A stretch of 64,000 bases of DNA. It comes from Conchocele bisecta. Lineage: Eukaryota; Mollusca; Bivalvia; Lucinida; Thyasiridae. The notes beneath the pieces were generated by a model. That model was not told where the DNA came from and made no database searches. It saw only the letters and a program-made list of their open reading frames with translations. The position numbers and the translations under genes were made by a program. The stretch lies in NCBI GenBank assembly GCA_029237695.1, contig CM055275.1:85120068-85184067 (forward strand), written 5' to 3'. Below, in pieces: positions 46,012 to 58,800 of the stretch. The first letter of the stretch is position 1. Each line of letters begins with the position of its first letter.

Positions 46012-46463
46012 TATTTTCCAGCATAATATGAGAGTTTGTCTGTGAAATATGCCAACCTCACTTCATTTACAAATTCTGATCTGACATTTCTCGTCTGCTG
46101 CTACTTTTATATCTTGCCTTATTTCTCAATAAAAACATGGTTTGACAGCACTTTAGAATCATTTCCACTGGAAATAATTCTAAAGTGCTGTCAAACCATG
46201 TTGTAAGTTATTCTAAAGTGCTGTCAAACCATGTTTTTGATGATAAAAAAATGATGGAAAATAGAAAATAAACAGCAGACGACAAAAAACTGATGTTAGC
46301 GGTGTAAGGGTTAAGTGTGGGATATGTAGTCAAATTTTTTTTTTTTTTTCGAAAATTGTATTTTTTTATCGCCAATTGATTATTTTTATCGCCAATTGCG
46401 AAAGTGGCGATCGCCAGCGGAATCCCTGGTGAAACGGTCAACCAGTCTGTTAAACGTTTTCAG

Positions 46464-46591
46464 GGCGATGTGGGGAAATGATGTATCCTTGTCGGTTCAC
46501 CTTCTTTGTGCCCAACGGCACAGCCATCGACAATTACTACCGCACCCAGTTCGGCTATCAGATCTCGAGAGACATGAGGAGGTACAGATTT
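46464..46591 (+). CDS. Duplicate FAS1 domain 2, H1-box exon
   Basis: Copy of 25201-25328 with the same splice borders (cgttttcag / gtaagt) and open frame. One substitution changes Gln to Arg in 'YPCQFTFF' (now PCRFTFF), and one is silent (Thr codon ACG to ACA). No upstream exon of the gene (FAS1 domain 1, PNNQY linker) is found in the preceding 11 kb, so it is a 3'-half copy or a second haplotype of the same gene. Confidence 0.7.
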
Positions 46592-47595
46592 GTAAGTATA
46601 GCGCAACTTGACGGATCTTAGCCAAATTTGGTAAACATATTTATCATGGAAGGATGACGAACCCTATTTATTGTATGCCCCGTACAAAAGTTTGGAGATA
46701 CTATGGACTTGACACTGAATATCGTCCGCGTCCTCCACAGACACTTCTTCTCCGGAGCATAACTGGAATACCCTTTGGAATATTTTCATGAAGCTTCACA
46801 CATGCATAGACCACAACCGGAAGGTGTGTCGCATGTACCTCGCTAATCTTCCAGTTATCTCCCTTTGTTTTTTCACGCACTGATTTCTTGTCCGGAGCAT
46901 AACTCGAATAGCCTTTGGAATATTCAAACATGCACAGACCACGACCCAAAGGTGTGTTGCACCTTGCCACACTAATTCTTTAGTCGTCTACCTTTGTTTT
47001 TTCATAGATTGTTGATTAAATCAATTCTGTCAATCCAAAACTTGATTACTGTGTGGAATATTTTCATGTTATTATTTACGTACTTTCGTTCCCATTGAAA
47101 CACAATCAACGCAAGACGTCAATATTGTCCATGTTGACGTCGTGTGAGTTCATATAGGTCAGTGCCGGAACTACAGGAAAACAGGAAAACATGTACTTGG
47201 GACAAATAATTTTACTTTGAGTTATCAGAACTTTCACTTAAAAGAGTTTGAGGTAAGATGTCAAGGGTGTCGGAACAAGTCCGGCAGGTCGGGCAACTGC
47301 AGGACCAATAACTGACAAAATATCACTTTTTATTGAAATATTTAGAATTCATATAAATATTATACAAAAAAAAAGGTAATGAATTTAATTGTTATTACCG
47401 ATAATAAGTGTATGTCGTTACCACTCAGTTGAACCGTCTCGACGAGACGGTTCAACTGATTGGTAACAACATACACTTTGAGTCGGGGGTGGGCGCTGGG
47501 TGCTGTACCTTCACTGTACGATTCTTCCGACGCCCCTGCAAGTGTATATCGTACGTACGTTTCGAATGTTAGAGATTCTATGGTTTGTTTCACAG

Positions 47596-47722
47596 ATGTT
47601 CCGCCGGTTGGTTATTCCGAATCAAGCCGTCTATCTGGACCGTCTTGTAGCGGGCAGAGAATCAACGAAATACCGCACAGATTCAGGGGAGACACTCACG
47701 ATCATGAAGGAAGGAGACAACA
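47596..47722 (+). CDS. Duplicate FAS1 domain 2, middle exon
   Basis: Identical to 26597-26723 at every base, with intact acceptor (gtttcacag) and donor (gtatgt). It reads FRRLVIPNQAVYLDRL.. as in copy 1. Confidence 0.7.
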
Positions 47723-47913
47723 GTATGTGACAGAGTTATGGTTCCTGTTGTGGCTTTAAAGGGGCATATATCATGATTTTTTTGGGAAAAAATGCTATAA
47801 AAAATAAAAACATGTTTTCATCATGGCCCTGTGTAAAGTGATTTAATTGAAGATACACCTATGACCGCTGAATATTTTTTAGAAATAATCTTAAAAAGTG
47901 TTTTCATCATGTT

Positions 47914-49693
47914 CCTGTGTTTAATTGAAGATATATGATGATACTAGGACCACTGGGTTGTTTCTATTTCCTGTGTTTAATTGAAGATATATGATGATAC
48001 TAGGACCACTGGGTTGTTTCTATTTCCTGTGTTTAATTGAAGATATATGATGATACTAGGACCACTGGGTTGTTTATATTACCTGTGTTTAATTGAAGAT
48101 ATATGATGATACTAGGACCACTGGGTTGTTTCTATTTCCTGTGTTTAATTGAAGATATATGATGATACTAGGACCACTGGGTTGTTTCTATTTCCTGTGT
48201 TTAATTGAAGATATATGACGATACTAGGACCACTGGGTTGTTTCTATTTCCTGTGTTTAATTGAAGATATATGATGATACTAGGACCACTGGGTTGTTTC
48301 TATTACCTGTGTTTAATTGAAGATATATGATGATACTAGCACCACTGGGTTGTTTCTATTACCTGTGTTTAATTGAAGATATATGATGATACTAGGACCA
48401 CTGGGTTGTTTCTATTACCTGTGTTTAATTGAAGATATATGATGATACTAGGACCACTGGGTTGTTTCTATTACCTGTGTTTAATTGAAGATATATGATG
48501 ATACTAGGACCACTGGGTTGTTTCTATTTCCTGTGTTTAATTGAAGATATATGACGATACTAGTTACCAATGGGTTGTTTCTATTTCCTGTGTTTAATTG
48601 AATTGATGATATGACGATACTAGCACCACTGGGTTGTTTCTATTTCCTGTGTTTAATTGAAGATATATGACGATACTAGGACCACTGGGTTGTTTCTATT
48701 ACCTGTGTTTAATTGAAGATATATGACGATACCTAGGAACCACTGGGTTGTTTCTATTTCCTGTAATTTGAAGTATGATATTAAGATATAGATGATACTA
48801 GGACCACTGGTTGTTTCTATTTTCCAGTGTTTAATTGAAGAAATATGAACGGATTACTATGATTTCAACTGGGGTTGTTTCTATTTCCTGTGTTTAATTG
48901 AAGATAAATGATGATACAAGGACCACCTGGGTTTTTTATAATATTACCTTTGTTTTAATTGAAGATAATAGATATACTAGGACCACTGGTTGTTTCCTAT
49001 TTCCTTGGTTTAATTGACAGATATATGAGGAGACTAGGACCACTGGGTTGTTTCTATTTCCTGTTTTAATTGAAGATATATGACGAACTAGGACCACTGG
49101 TGTTTCTTTTTCCTGTGTTTAATTGAAGAATTATATGATTGGCAACTAGGAACCTGGGTTGGTTTCTATCCTGTGTTTTATGAAGATATATGGATGGGAT
49201 TTAACTAGGACCACTGGTGTGTTTCTATTTCTGTGTTTAATTGAAGATATATGACGATACCTAGGACATCTTGGGTTTGTTTTCTATTTCCTGTGTTTAA
49301 TTGAAGAATATTTGATGATACCTAAGAAACCAACTAGGGTGGGTTTCTATTTCCTCGGTGGGTTTATTGGAAGAATATTTATGGATGATACTAGACACCT
49401 GGGTTGTTTAATTGGGAATTTATGATGTTTCTATTTCCTGTGTTTAATTGAAGATATATGATGATACTAGGACCACTGGGTTGTTTCTATTTCCTGTGTT
49501 TAATTGAAGATATATGATGATACTAGGACCACTGGGTTGTTTCTATTTCCTGTGTTTAATTGAGGCTATATTGATTTGAAACCTAGGACACTGGGGTTGT
49601 TTCTATTTCTGTGTTTAAATTGAAGATATATGATGATACTAGGACCACTGGGTTGTTTTACCAACTGGGTCCACTGGGTTGTTTCAATTTTCA
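47914..49693. repeat. 56-bp minisatellite, ~31 units, copy 2 only
   Basis: The unit is cctgtgtttaattgaagata, tatgatgatactaggaccac, tgggttgtttctattt, spaced 56 bp (47970, 48026). Units are almost identical up to about 48540; from there to about 49420 most carry indels, and near 49440-49560 they are clean again. It lies in the intron between the middle and last FAS1 exons. The seed is present once as an inverted element in copy 1 (about 26908-26996). Confidence 0.95.
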
Positions 49694-50341
49694 CAGATAT
49701 CACTACATATAAGTATCAGATTTTCTATCTTGTTCAATGCAACTAGATATGAGTTCCGATATGTATGTACCTATATGGGTGAGAATAGTAACAATTCAGC
49801 GGTCCTAGTATCGTCATATATCTTCAATTAAACCACTTTACTCAGGGTCATGATGAAAACACGTTTTTATACAACCGTTTTTTATTATGTTTTACCGCGG
49901 GGCGGGCGGAAAAACTGCATAGTTTGTGTACACAACTCCTCTGAAACCGTTCAGTCGATCGATCTGAAACTATACACACGTCTTCTACACATATTGAAGA
50001 TGTGCACCTTGGTGTTTTATGGAGACAATTCTAATGAAATGCCAAGACATGTTTTCATTTCGAAACAATATTCAATAATTGCTGTCCGTTGATGTGTAAA
50101 CAGTAGTGTGATTTTATTTTACCCAATTAAAATTTTGAAATACCCAATTGCTTCAGAAATGATGGAGTAACAATACTCGATTACTAATTCCTTATCTGGA
50201 GCCCTGGACACTTTATTTATTAATATTATAATATGCATGGATTTATATGTGGTTGATCATGACTTTAAACCAATGTCCAGTCTCAATGTGACGCTAAACC
50301 CATGCACTTTCACTTTATGTGATCATCACTTCAAACCGGAC

Positions 50342-50434
50342 AATATATCGATGGTCTAGTAACATGTTGTCGTAACTGCTATGCTAAAGCATAGCAGTTA
50401 CGACCTTATGTTACTAGACCATTGATATATAAAA
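50342..50434. repeat. Long hairpin, duplicate of 27513-27602
   Basis: tatcgatggtctagtaacat .. ctatgctaaagcatag .. atgttactagaccattgata; arms of about 40 bp with few mismatches. Confidence 0.8.
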
Positions 50435-50744
50435 ATATACATGTATCTAAAACTATGTACATTGTTGTAATCTTTCCGCAATAATCAAAATGTTCAACAA
50501 TTCTTCAAAATCCAGGAAGCCACTTTTCCTGACGTTTCGGCACATGGCCTTTATCAAGTAATTAGTTTCTACTGAACGCTAAGTGGCATCCATTTTAGAT
50601 TTCACAATGTTTGTCTAAAATAAAACATATAATGTTGAACATAAAACTATACAGAACCTCAGCTGTTGCTGGTACTTTAAACCCATACACTTTTGACCTT
50701 GCTATGTGACCTTTGACCTTGCTATGTGACCTTTGACCTTGCAG

Positions 50745-50947
50745 TTGTACGGCTGTATTGGAAGAGTCAGACTGCGCGAGTGATCATGTGGGACATCGGG
50801 GCCACAAACGGCATCGTTCACATCATCGACCAAATGCTGTCGGACAACGAAGACCTCCGTATCGACATCTCGCGCGCCACTGAAGTATCGTCGTCGGGAC
50901 TTCTGTTGCTGGCGTGCGTCTCATTTCTGACGTTGCTGTTTTGTTGA
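50745..50947 (+). CDS. Duplicate FAS1 last exon, H2 box and GPI-type tail
   Basis: Copy of 27906-28108, open to the same TGA. Differences change Val to Ile (NGVVH to NGIVH), Pro to Ser (SSPGLL to SSSGLL), Ile to Val and Met to Thr in the hydrophobic tail (ACVSFLTLLFC). All are conservative for a FAS1 strand or GPI signal, so the encoded domain would still fold. The AATAAA found after copy 1 is absent here. Confidence 0.7.
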
Positions 50948-53900
50948 TTGGACACCGTTACGTGACAGAGACTGGCGAAATGAGGCCTTAGGGCTGTGAA
51001 GAAACGGCCGAGTGTCGAGTTTGATCGTACACAACATAATTATGAGATTTGCGATTTGTCATGAAAATATTTACTTTACAGAATTTGTTATATGTTCTGT
51101 AAATGACGTCAACATTACGCATTTGCTTTGAAAATTTATCACTCTTGTCTCATATGTGGCTGTGACTGGAGAAATGGGGCTTATGTGTTTTGCAACCCGT
51201 GTAGATCCAGATCAGCCTGTGCATAGAAATGGGGCTTATGTGTTTTGCAACCAGTGTAGATCCAGATCAGCCTGTGCATAGAAATGGGGCTTATGTGTTT
51301 TGCAACCAGTGTAGATCCAGATCAGCCTGTGCATGCGCACAGTCTGATCAGGATCTGCACTTTTTGCCATCCCATGAAAGAAACAGCTGTCGTGCTTATA
51401 ACACGCAATATAGATGGTTATCGGGCTACATGAGTGTGTTATTTCATCAGGAGCTACACTGGTTGTATATGTCGTAAGGTTGCTTATCTCTGCCAAACGT
51501 GGCTTTGGTGTGGTATGAACATGGCACCAGGTCAGGTTATTCTAATTTCAGGGCTGAATATATTTTTTTTGATATATTCTGTGATGTGAATTTTACCATA
51601 TTTAAAACTGAGCCTTGTTTATTTTGTGAAATATTGATTTTATTACGAAAAACCAATTTCCCCATGTTAAATCCCCATCTAGATATGTTCACAGAGTAAA
51701 ATGGGGACATTTTTCTAATTTCAGAAATAATGGACCGATTTTCAAAATTTAACTTGTTTTCTTAGTTGGATCATTTCCATGCTATCTAGCCAGGTTTTGG
51801 AGTCAATTTCACAAAATTATTGTTTTTCTACTATTCCCCCAGCTCCTCCACCTCCTTTTCCCCCATATTTCGTAATAAAATCAATATTTGACCAAATATC
51901 ACAAACTAAAAAGAAGGCTCATTCTTAAATGTTGATAAAATTTAAAATTTTTGATAAAAATATTGTTTTTGCATTGTGTATACATGTATAGCTGTAATAT
52001 TTGGGCAGGTTTTGTGACACGGACAGTACACTGTGTGCTAGAAGCCTGATTGAATGGATGGCAGACAGTGCAGAGCATGAAAAGACTGTGTTGCCGCACT
52101 GACCGCAATGGGAATAAACCCAATTTCTTCACTCACAGATGTGTCTAGCTGTCGACTTTGATACGTTAATTTTACTACCAATCCAATGGTCACAAAATGA
52201 TATTCAAACTAGTCCATTTATGAAAAGGGGGTGTTTTTGTTCTCAAAAATATGACAATTACTTGCAAAAAGTGCAGATCCTGATGAGACGGCTCGTCACG
52301 AGCCGGCTCATCTGGATCTACACTATTTGCCCATACCACTATACAGGCCTATGGTGTTGAAAGGGTAAAAAAACGGGTCCAATGATATTAGTGGCTAGCG
52401 TGGCACCTGATCAGACTGTGTAGTCTGATGAGGGCCGGCGCTGATCACTTTGTATAATCCCTGCATACAAAGTGCGTCGAGAGCTACATGTATATGGTTT
52501 TCGTATTTCTGTCCGTCAGTAAGACTTGTGTTTTTTGTTTCAAGTTTCTGTTTCTTGGTCCAGGCGGTGGCCGGTGCTATCTGTGAGCCTCTGCTCACTT
52601 GCTCTACTTTTTACACGGCGTGTCAAATATTTGTACAGTACAGTTTTACCATGCAATATAATTGTTAGGTATTCTATATACATAGATATATTTACAATGG
52701 CCAATAATACATGTATTGTAATTTGTTGTAATATACAATTTGAGTGCTTTGTAGTACTGTTTATCTATGCACATGTGGTTGGTTGGGAGCATGCGATGGG
52801 TAAGTTAAAGGTACATACTGATTCACAGATCATGAAACCTCCCACATACCGCTCCAAATCAAAAACAAAGCATGGTTATCCCCTAAGTTTAAGGTACATA
52901 CCCACTCAGTAGGCACAACATGTTCTTTAATCAGAGATATCATCTGAGAAATTTTCTGACAAAATAAACATTCATTCACCATTACTCCACATATTGATTG
53001 GCATTATTATACATTTCATATCAGACGTCAATTTCCACACTGATATCAGGGGCGATAACCGTGTTTCCTTAAAATTTAACGGACATAACTATTTATTCTC
53101 TGTATTTCTTTTTTGATGTGCAATGATCATACTTTATAATCTGTCCACATCAAATCGTTTGGCTCAACAACACCAATAATTGGACTGGAATCCAAATTCT
53201 ATGACTTTCAATGACCTTTTCAGAAAAGAGGCAAACAAATTCCATAAGTTTGCAGGCCTGGAATCCATTTTTCCAAATTCCATTGACTTTCCATGAATTT
53301 AAAAGGACCAGTGGGAACCCTGTATTAATGGTTAGCGAGAAAGAATACATTCCGTCACTATGCAGTCGGTGTATAAATCCATTTTGCTGCTGTTCAATTT
53401 ACTACATGTACCTGTTCGACAAGCTTAAAAGGCAGGAAACGTGAACATTTTCGTCTGCTAGTTTTCATTTTCAATTTACATATGTATTTCATAAGAATAA
53501 ATGCTTTGGAGACAATTCTCATGTGGTGGCTTAGCATACTTTTGGTGAGACCAAAGACAAATTATCACATGAAATCCTCGCTACGACGTGTTTTAGCCCA
53601 TAAATGTGATACGACACACATGTAATAACACCTGGAGCGAATTTGATTGGCTGACCGCATCACCCTAATTACGTATTCGTATTATGCGTCAACGTTCTTT
53701 CAAATGAATAAAATAGAGACATTCCAAACGACGTCCGCGACAAAGCAATGATGTTTGGACGTTGACGTCATCATGTTTAAAACGTCATTAGAAGCATATG
53801 CGACTCATTAAAATTACTGCAATTGTTAGAATGATCTCCCGTTTGGTAAAAAGAAGTGTTTACAAAGCACAGGAATCTATTATATGCCATATTTATAATA

Positions 53901-55650
53901 ATTATACTGTAAAGATTAAATCTATTTTTCTCTGTGGAGATTTTCAACTAGATGTGGAAATAGTTAATGGCGTCTTCTCACTGAAGCATATCGGATATCT
54001 CCCAAGTTTTCTGCTCTTTGGAGGCTGAAGTCGTGTGATAAACAGAATCTCAAACTCTACAATTTATATGAGATTTATGAAATTCGTCTATAATTCTTTG
54101 CACCTCGCCTCTACATAAATTGTGCGCGACTCGTTTTATAAATCTCATATCAACTGGAAACTTGTTTGAGATGCTCTATACCGTGAAACCTCTCTAAACC
54201 AGACACCCTGGGAGGTGCCTAGAGTGTCCGGTTCAGAGAGGTTTCACTGTAAATCAGACATTTTATCATACTGAGCCATAGTTGTGTGCTCTGCGATGGT
54301 GAACAGACATTATCACCAAGAAACTCATTGATATAAGATCACAGGGGGCCGTTTCACTAAACCTCGTAAGAATAAAATGTTCGTAAGTGCAAAATTATGA
54401 TAGTCTGTAAATTTCATATTAACAATGCTTTCTTGTAAACATTTATTGGATTTAAATTTATTGAGCATAGGCTGCATATGCAGCCTATGCTCAATAAATG
54501 TAAATCCATCAATTGAAATTTATAGACGATCTTAAATTTGCACTTACAAACATTTTATTTGTACGAAGTTTAGTGAAACGGGCCCCGGTGTTTTCTTGGT
54601 GTCCGGTTTATAGAGGTTCCACTGTGTATGAAACACCAGCAGACGACAATTTTTGTTTCCCGCTTTCTAAGGGTTAAATGTACGTATTAATGTTTTAGTG
54701 GTGTATGTAAATAATTGATGTATATAAACATGTCAATACTGTAATTATATTGGTGTATATACTTTAGTTTCATACATGACTGTATAATAATTGTATTTCA
54801 CTGTAAGTGATTTTATACATGATTTTAACTAGAATTTTTGCGTATTATCCATTTATTCCTAGGAGTAGCTAAGCTAAATGTTAGTCATTTTATCCAGTAG
54901 TCGTGTGAATAGTTTAATTTCTTACATTTCAGCCAGTAGTTTACAGAAATATAACGATGAATTACACCACTCTCGTGTTTACCACATATATGGAGATATG
55001 ATGTCAGTAACGTCGCAATGACGTGTTTCCTTCCACCAATGAAATTGTGTTCTTACGAACAGCTGTCACTACGGCCCTCCTCCAGAAATTATTTCGCACA
55101 CGTATTGGCCATATTTTTACTCTTTCAGTCGCTTTGTTTTCATGAAGAATCGCGTGTGAAATGTAAGAAAATGTTTAGTTAACCAGGTGAGCTGATTAAA
55201 GATATAATGCCCTCGTGATTGGGTCGAAATGCTAAACTCGGTTCGCTATGCTCACTCGTTTGATTTCGTGCGGACTGAATCACGAGGGCATTATTTCCCG
55301 ATAATCAGTTTGCCTGATTAAATAAACGGTATTTCTTACAATTCCACCAGTAGTTTACACAAATGTCAATTAAATAAATAATATGACTATTATAGGTGTC
55401 GCCAGTGGGGGGGGGGGGGGGGGTGTTGGAACAAACCCCCTTTTCATTTTTAACTTTTAGGTGTAAGTATGACTATTGGAAATGATAGATCTAAAATGCA
55501 TTAGACATTAGAACGCCGGAAATTGCACATAGAAATAAAAAAAAAAAATCCAGGGGAAGGCCCTCGAAGGCTGTTGGTGAGGAAAGCACAATAGTGGTGC
55601 CACCTCTCGTGGCACCCCTATTGTGCTTTCCTCAACTACAGCCTTCGGTT
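50948..55650. repeat. Copy 2 intergenic part, repeats as in copy 1
   Basis: Holds three 55-bp units (51171-51340), the cggctc hairpin (52262-52332), the truncated MITE (52890-53140), the pogo-like remnant (54182-54628) with nested MITE (54346-54590) and the hairpin at 55566-55649. No exon is recognised. Confidence 0.75.
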
Positions 55651-58048
55651 ATCGGTGTCTGCCTTCTGCGGTCGAACCCCACTGGAAAATTCCTGGCGAC
55701 ACCTTTGGCTATCGCTACTCCATTCGCCGTGTCAGTTGGCCATTAAGCACCATTTCATTCCATTAGATGTACATATAGTCTCAGTGATATGTCAACCTTT
55801 CATCATACTCACTTTGTTTCCAATCATCCTGTTGTAGCGAATTATTTTGACCAATTCTTACATGTGTGAGTGGCAGGTGGGAGCATGCAATGGGTAATTT
55901 AACGATCGGGGTTCATCCTTACCGGAATCCTGACTGGAGACCTGGTTTGGCCCTCACATACGTCTTCGTCATTTTGTATGTGACAGTTGAATCTGGTTAT
56001 ACCCTTTATGTGAGTATTACGATTATTCGTATTTAGGGGAGCGGGCCAAGTTAATTGGTGTGGTATGGACCTGGCACCAGGTCGGGTTATTCTAATTTCA
56101 GGGCTGGCTGAATATATTTTTTCTTGATGTAAATATTCTGTTCTGATTTGAGGATTTACCCCCAATGCAGCAGGTTAAAACGGGATCGAACCCGTTTGCC
56201 CGGCCTTACATGATAGGCCGTTAAACACTAAAAAACAAACAAACACTTGAGCATTGTTTCATGAAGATCAGTTCAGCTGCTTAAATAAACAGTATGTAGT
56301 CATTGTAGTGCATTAGGTGGAAAGAGTATATGGTATATTGATGCTTGAATTATTTTGAATGATTCTCGTCTATTGACGGTTTTAACTATCGTAGTTGCAT
56401 ATTCATATTAGCGTTCATGTTTACTGCAACACAACCGCCTGCAATATTATTGCCAAGGGTATCGACGTTTCTGAACGTCTATTGGCAATGCCAACTCGCA
56501 ATCAAGCAGTTTGATTGTCTGAGCCTGAGCTGTTGTACAGCTCAGGCTCAGCCAATTAAGCTGATTGATTAATGAGGCACACTATTCAAGTATTTTGAAA
56601 TAAAGACATTGATGAATATTGGCGAGACTAGCGCAGGCGGTAGTGTGTACAGAATTGTCTTACTATTGTCCGACTTTTGATTTATGATCCACAATGCGAC
56701 AAAACCGTAATTATTACATCAGCGACAAGCTTAGAGCCAGACAAGCATTCACATCAGTGCAGTCAGTCACATCAGGGATTTCTTTTATGTCACTGGTCCG
56801 ATCGATAGTCTTCCACCTGTGTGGAGTTTACAAATTACATTCCTGTCATCATCATTCCATTTATGTATATGCTGTCTTACTATACATGTGACCAGCGTAG
56901 CTCCATATGACGCTTCATATTTGCTTACATCTGGAGAAATGGGGCTTATGGTATTTGTGACCTATTCTTGCTCCTGATCTGTACTCCTGTAGCCAGATAA
57001 TGGGTGATATGTTGGCTGAATAAAGAACAGTGCAGAGCCTAATCAGCGCAGGCTGATCTGGGTCTACACTGGTCGCCAAGTCGATAAGCAGATGTACCAT
57101 TTTTTGTCCAGCCTTGGAATACACCCACCGAATTCAAATATTCTGCAATACGTGAATGGTATTAGGTCATGAAAAGGCATTGTATTAATTTACATTTTAT
57201 TCCGATGTATCTACAGTGTATACATTTGTATATAATCTTCATATTACAACATATCTTCATTATATAATTATATTTCTCACTACATTTTAATGAAACTTTA
57301 GTAATAAAACACAATTAATAAAACATGTAATTTGTGTAATTCTATTATTCCCATCTGTGGGTGATTGGTCGGGCGAACGAACCCGTTTGCCCGGCCTTAA
57401 ATTACCTTAGCTGTTGATAGGCCGTTAAACCCCAACAAGGTACGTTTTTATCTTTGGCTCTTTTGTTACCTGGGAGTTGAATTGGGTTATTGCCCATTAT
57501 AAAAGTAGTAAGATTATTACTGATCCTACTGCTTTTGGGAGGGGCCAAGTGATTCTGGTGTGGCGAGGACCTGGCATCAGATCAGGATTATTCTGATTTC
57601 AGGGCTGAATATATAGTTTTGTTATTGTAAATATTCAGTTCTGATTTTGGGATTTTTTCCCCATTTGTACATGTACTTGAACATGTACTTGTACATGTAA
57701 TATATGGGATTTAGTACTAAACCCATTGACCCGGCCTTAAATGACCTTAGCTGTTGATAGGTCGTTAAACCCCAACAAACAAACAAACCAGGTTTCCGGT
57801 CGGTAGCCATTACGGTTTATGTTTTATGACTTACAAGCCAAAATTGGAAAATTCTAAGTCAAAAAGGGGAAGACAATCCATGACCCCCGAATCAAAATAA
57901 ACTCCGCGCATCTACTCATCATAAGAAGCTACATACCAACTTTCAGGTCTGTAGTTCGTACAGTTTAAAAGTGTTACCACTTAAAATAGATTGGAGACGG
58001 ATGTACGGACAGGACGGACAAGGGTAACACTAATGCCCCCTCCACTAT
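55651..58048. repeat. Copy 2 distal part, SINE-like copies
   Basis: SINE-like copies at 56037-56243, 57365-57440 and 57545-57790; palindrome at 56470-56560; 'gatctgggtctacactgg' repeat at 56930-57080. An insertion 'tgttaccacttaaaata' at about 57971 distinguishes it from copy 1. Confidence 0.7.
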
Positions 58049-58203
58049 CGTGGTGGGGCATAAAGACATGGTGAAATCTAAAATGGATGCCACTTAGCGG
58101 ATAATAGAGGCTACTACCTTGGGTTAATGAAGTATCGTTCAACGTATCATACGTATTAGTGCAGAAAGCTAGCTATATTACTGGGATTGAATGGCTTATT
58201 ATC

Positions 58204-58406
58204 CATCCAGTGAAACCTCCCTAAACCGGACACCCAGGGTATCCGGTTTACAGATGTTCCACTGTAAATCAGGCCTATGATCATTCTGGGACATTCTTAT
58301 GTATTTTGCAATCATGAACATGCATTATTATCCGAGATGCGTTACAAAGTAACCCAGCAAAATGAGATCACTTATATGTTCTTGGTGTTCGAGAGGTTTC
58401 ACTGTA
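58204..58406. mobile_element. Short pogo-like remnant
   Basis: The ends are CAGTGAAACCTCCCTAAACC and GAGAGGTTTCACTG followed by TA. The interior resembles 31340-31440 (catgaacatgcattattatc). Non-autonomous, about 200 bp. Confidence 0.65.
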
Positions 58407-58414
58407 TTAACAAC

Positions 58415-58732
58415 TTAGGGCGGAGGTGTCGAAAAAGGTCCCTCGCTCCGATCGGCCAGATCTAAATTGTTCAAATTGAGTGACTGAACACGTCCGTCAC
58501 TATCTGCCATTCGCAATGATTTCGCTTTCAAATTACCGCCTTTATCGATAAGCCTGAAGAGCGTGGATTTTGGAATGCCATAATGATGTCCCGCCTTGAA
58601 CCGGTTCATTTTCTGGCTGCGAACTGCGAGAATGGCGGAACGGATATCCTCGTGCGAGTATTGTTTTCGATGGGGCAGATGATCCTCGAATCGTGGTGGC
58701 TGCCATTCGAGAGGCGGGTCAATTCCGGAACC
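58415..58732 (-). pseudogene. Pipsqueak-type HTH exon, pogo-like transposase relic
   Basis: On the minus strand, after a ttcccattccag acceptor, the frame reads GSGIDPPLEWQPPRFEDHLP, HRKQYSHEDIRSAILAVRSQ, KMNRFKAGHHYGIPKSTLFR, LIDKGG. The pattern 'Y-x-x-E-D-I-x-x-A-I-x-A-V-R..A-x-x-Y-G-I-P-K-S-T-L' is that of the HTH_psq domain, which opens pogo/Tigger transposases and several domesticated DNA-binding proteins. No DDE catalytic part follows before the stop at 58415. It is flanked by pogo-like termini at 58406 and 58749, so a transposon relic is most likely; an exon of a host gene is the alternative. Confidence 0.6.
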
Positions 58733-58748
58733 TGGAATGGGAAATATA

Positions 58749-58800
58749 CAGTGGAACCTTTCTAAACCGGACAACAATAAACAATCAATGCATATTTTCA
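58749..58800 (+). mobile_element. Pogo-like terminus, TA then CAGTGGAACCTTTCTAAACC
   Basis: The left terminus follows TA (58747-58748); the matching right end was not found, so the element is broken by the hairpin that starts at 58801. Confidence 0.55.

Larger units (their letters stand above)
46012..58048. repeat. Segmental duplication, copy 2 (12.0 kb)
   Basis: Collinear, near-identical copy of 24751-35183. The main differences are a 56-bp minisatellite (47914-49693), lack of the block equivalent to 25912-26170, a third 55-bp unit at 51281, and substitutions in two of the three FAS1 exons. It retains the MITE, hairpin and SINE-like insertions at the same places, so those predate the split of the two copies. 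Confidence 0.95.
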
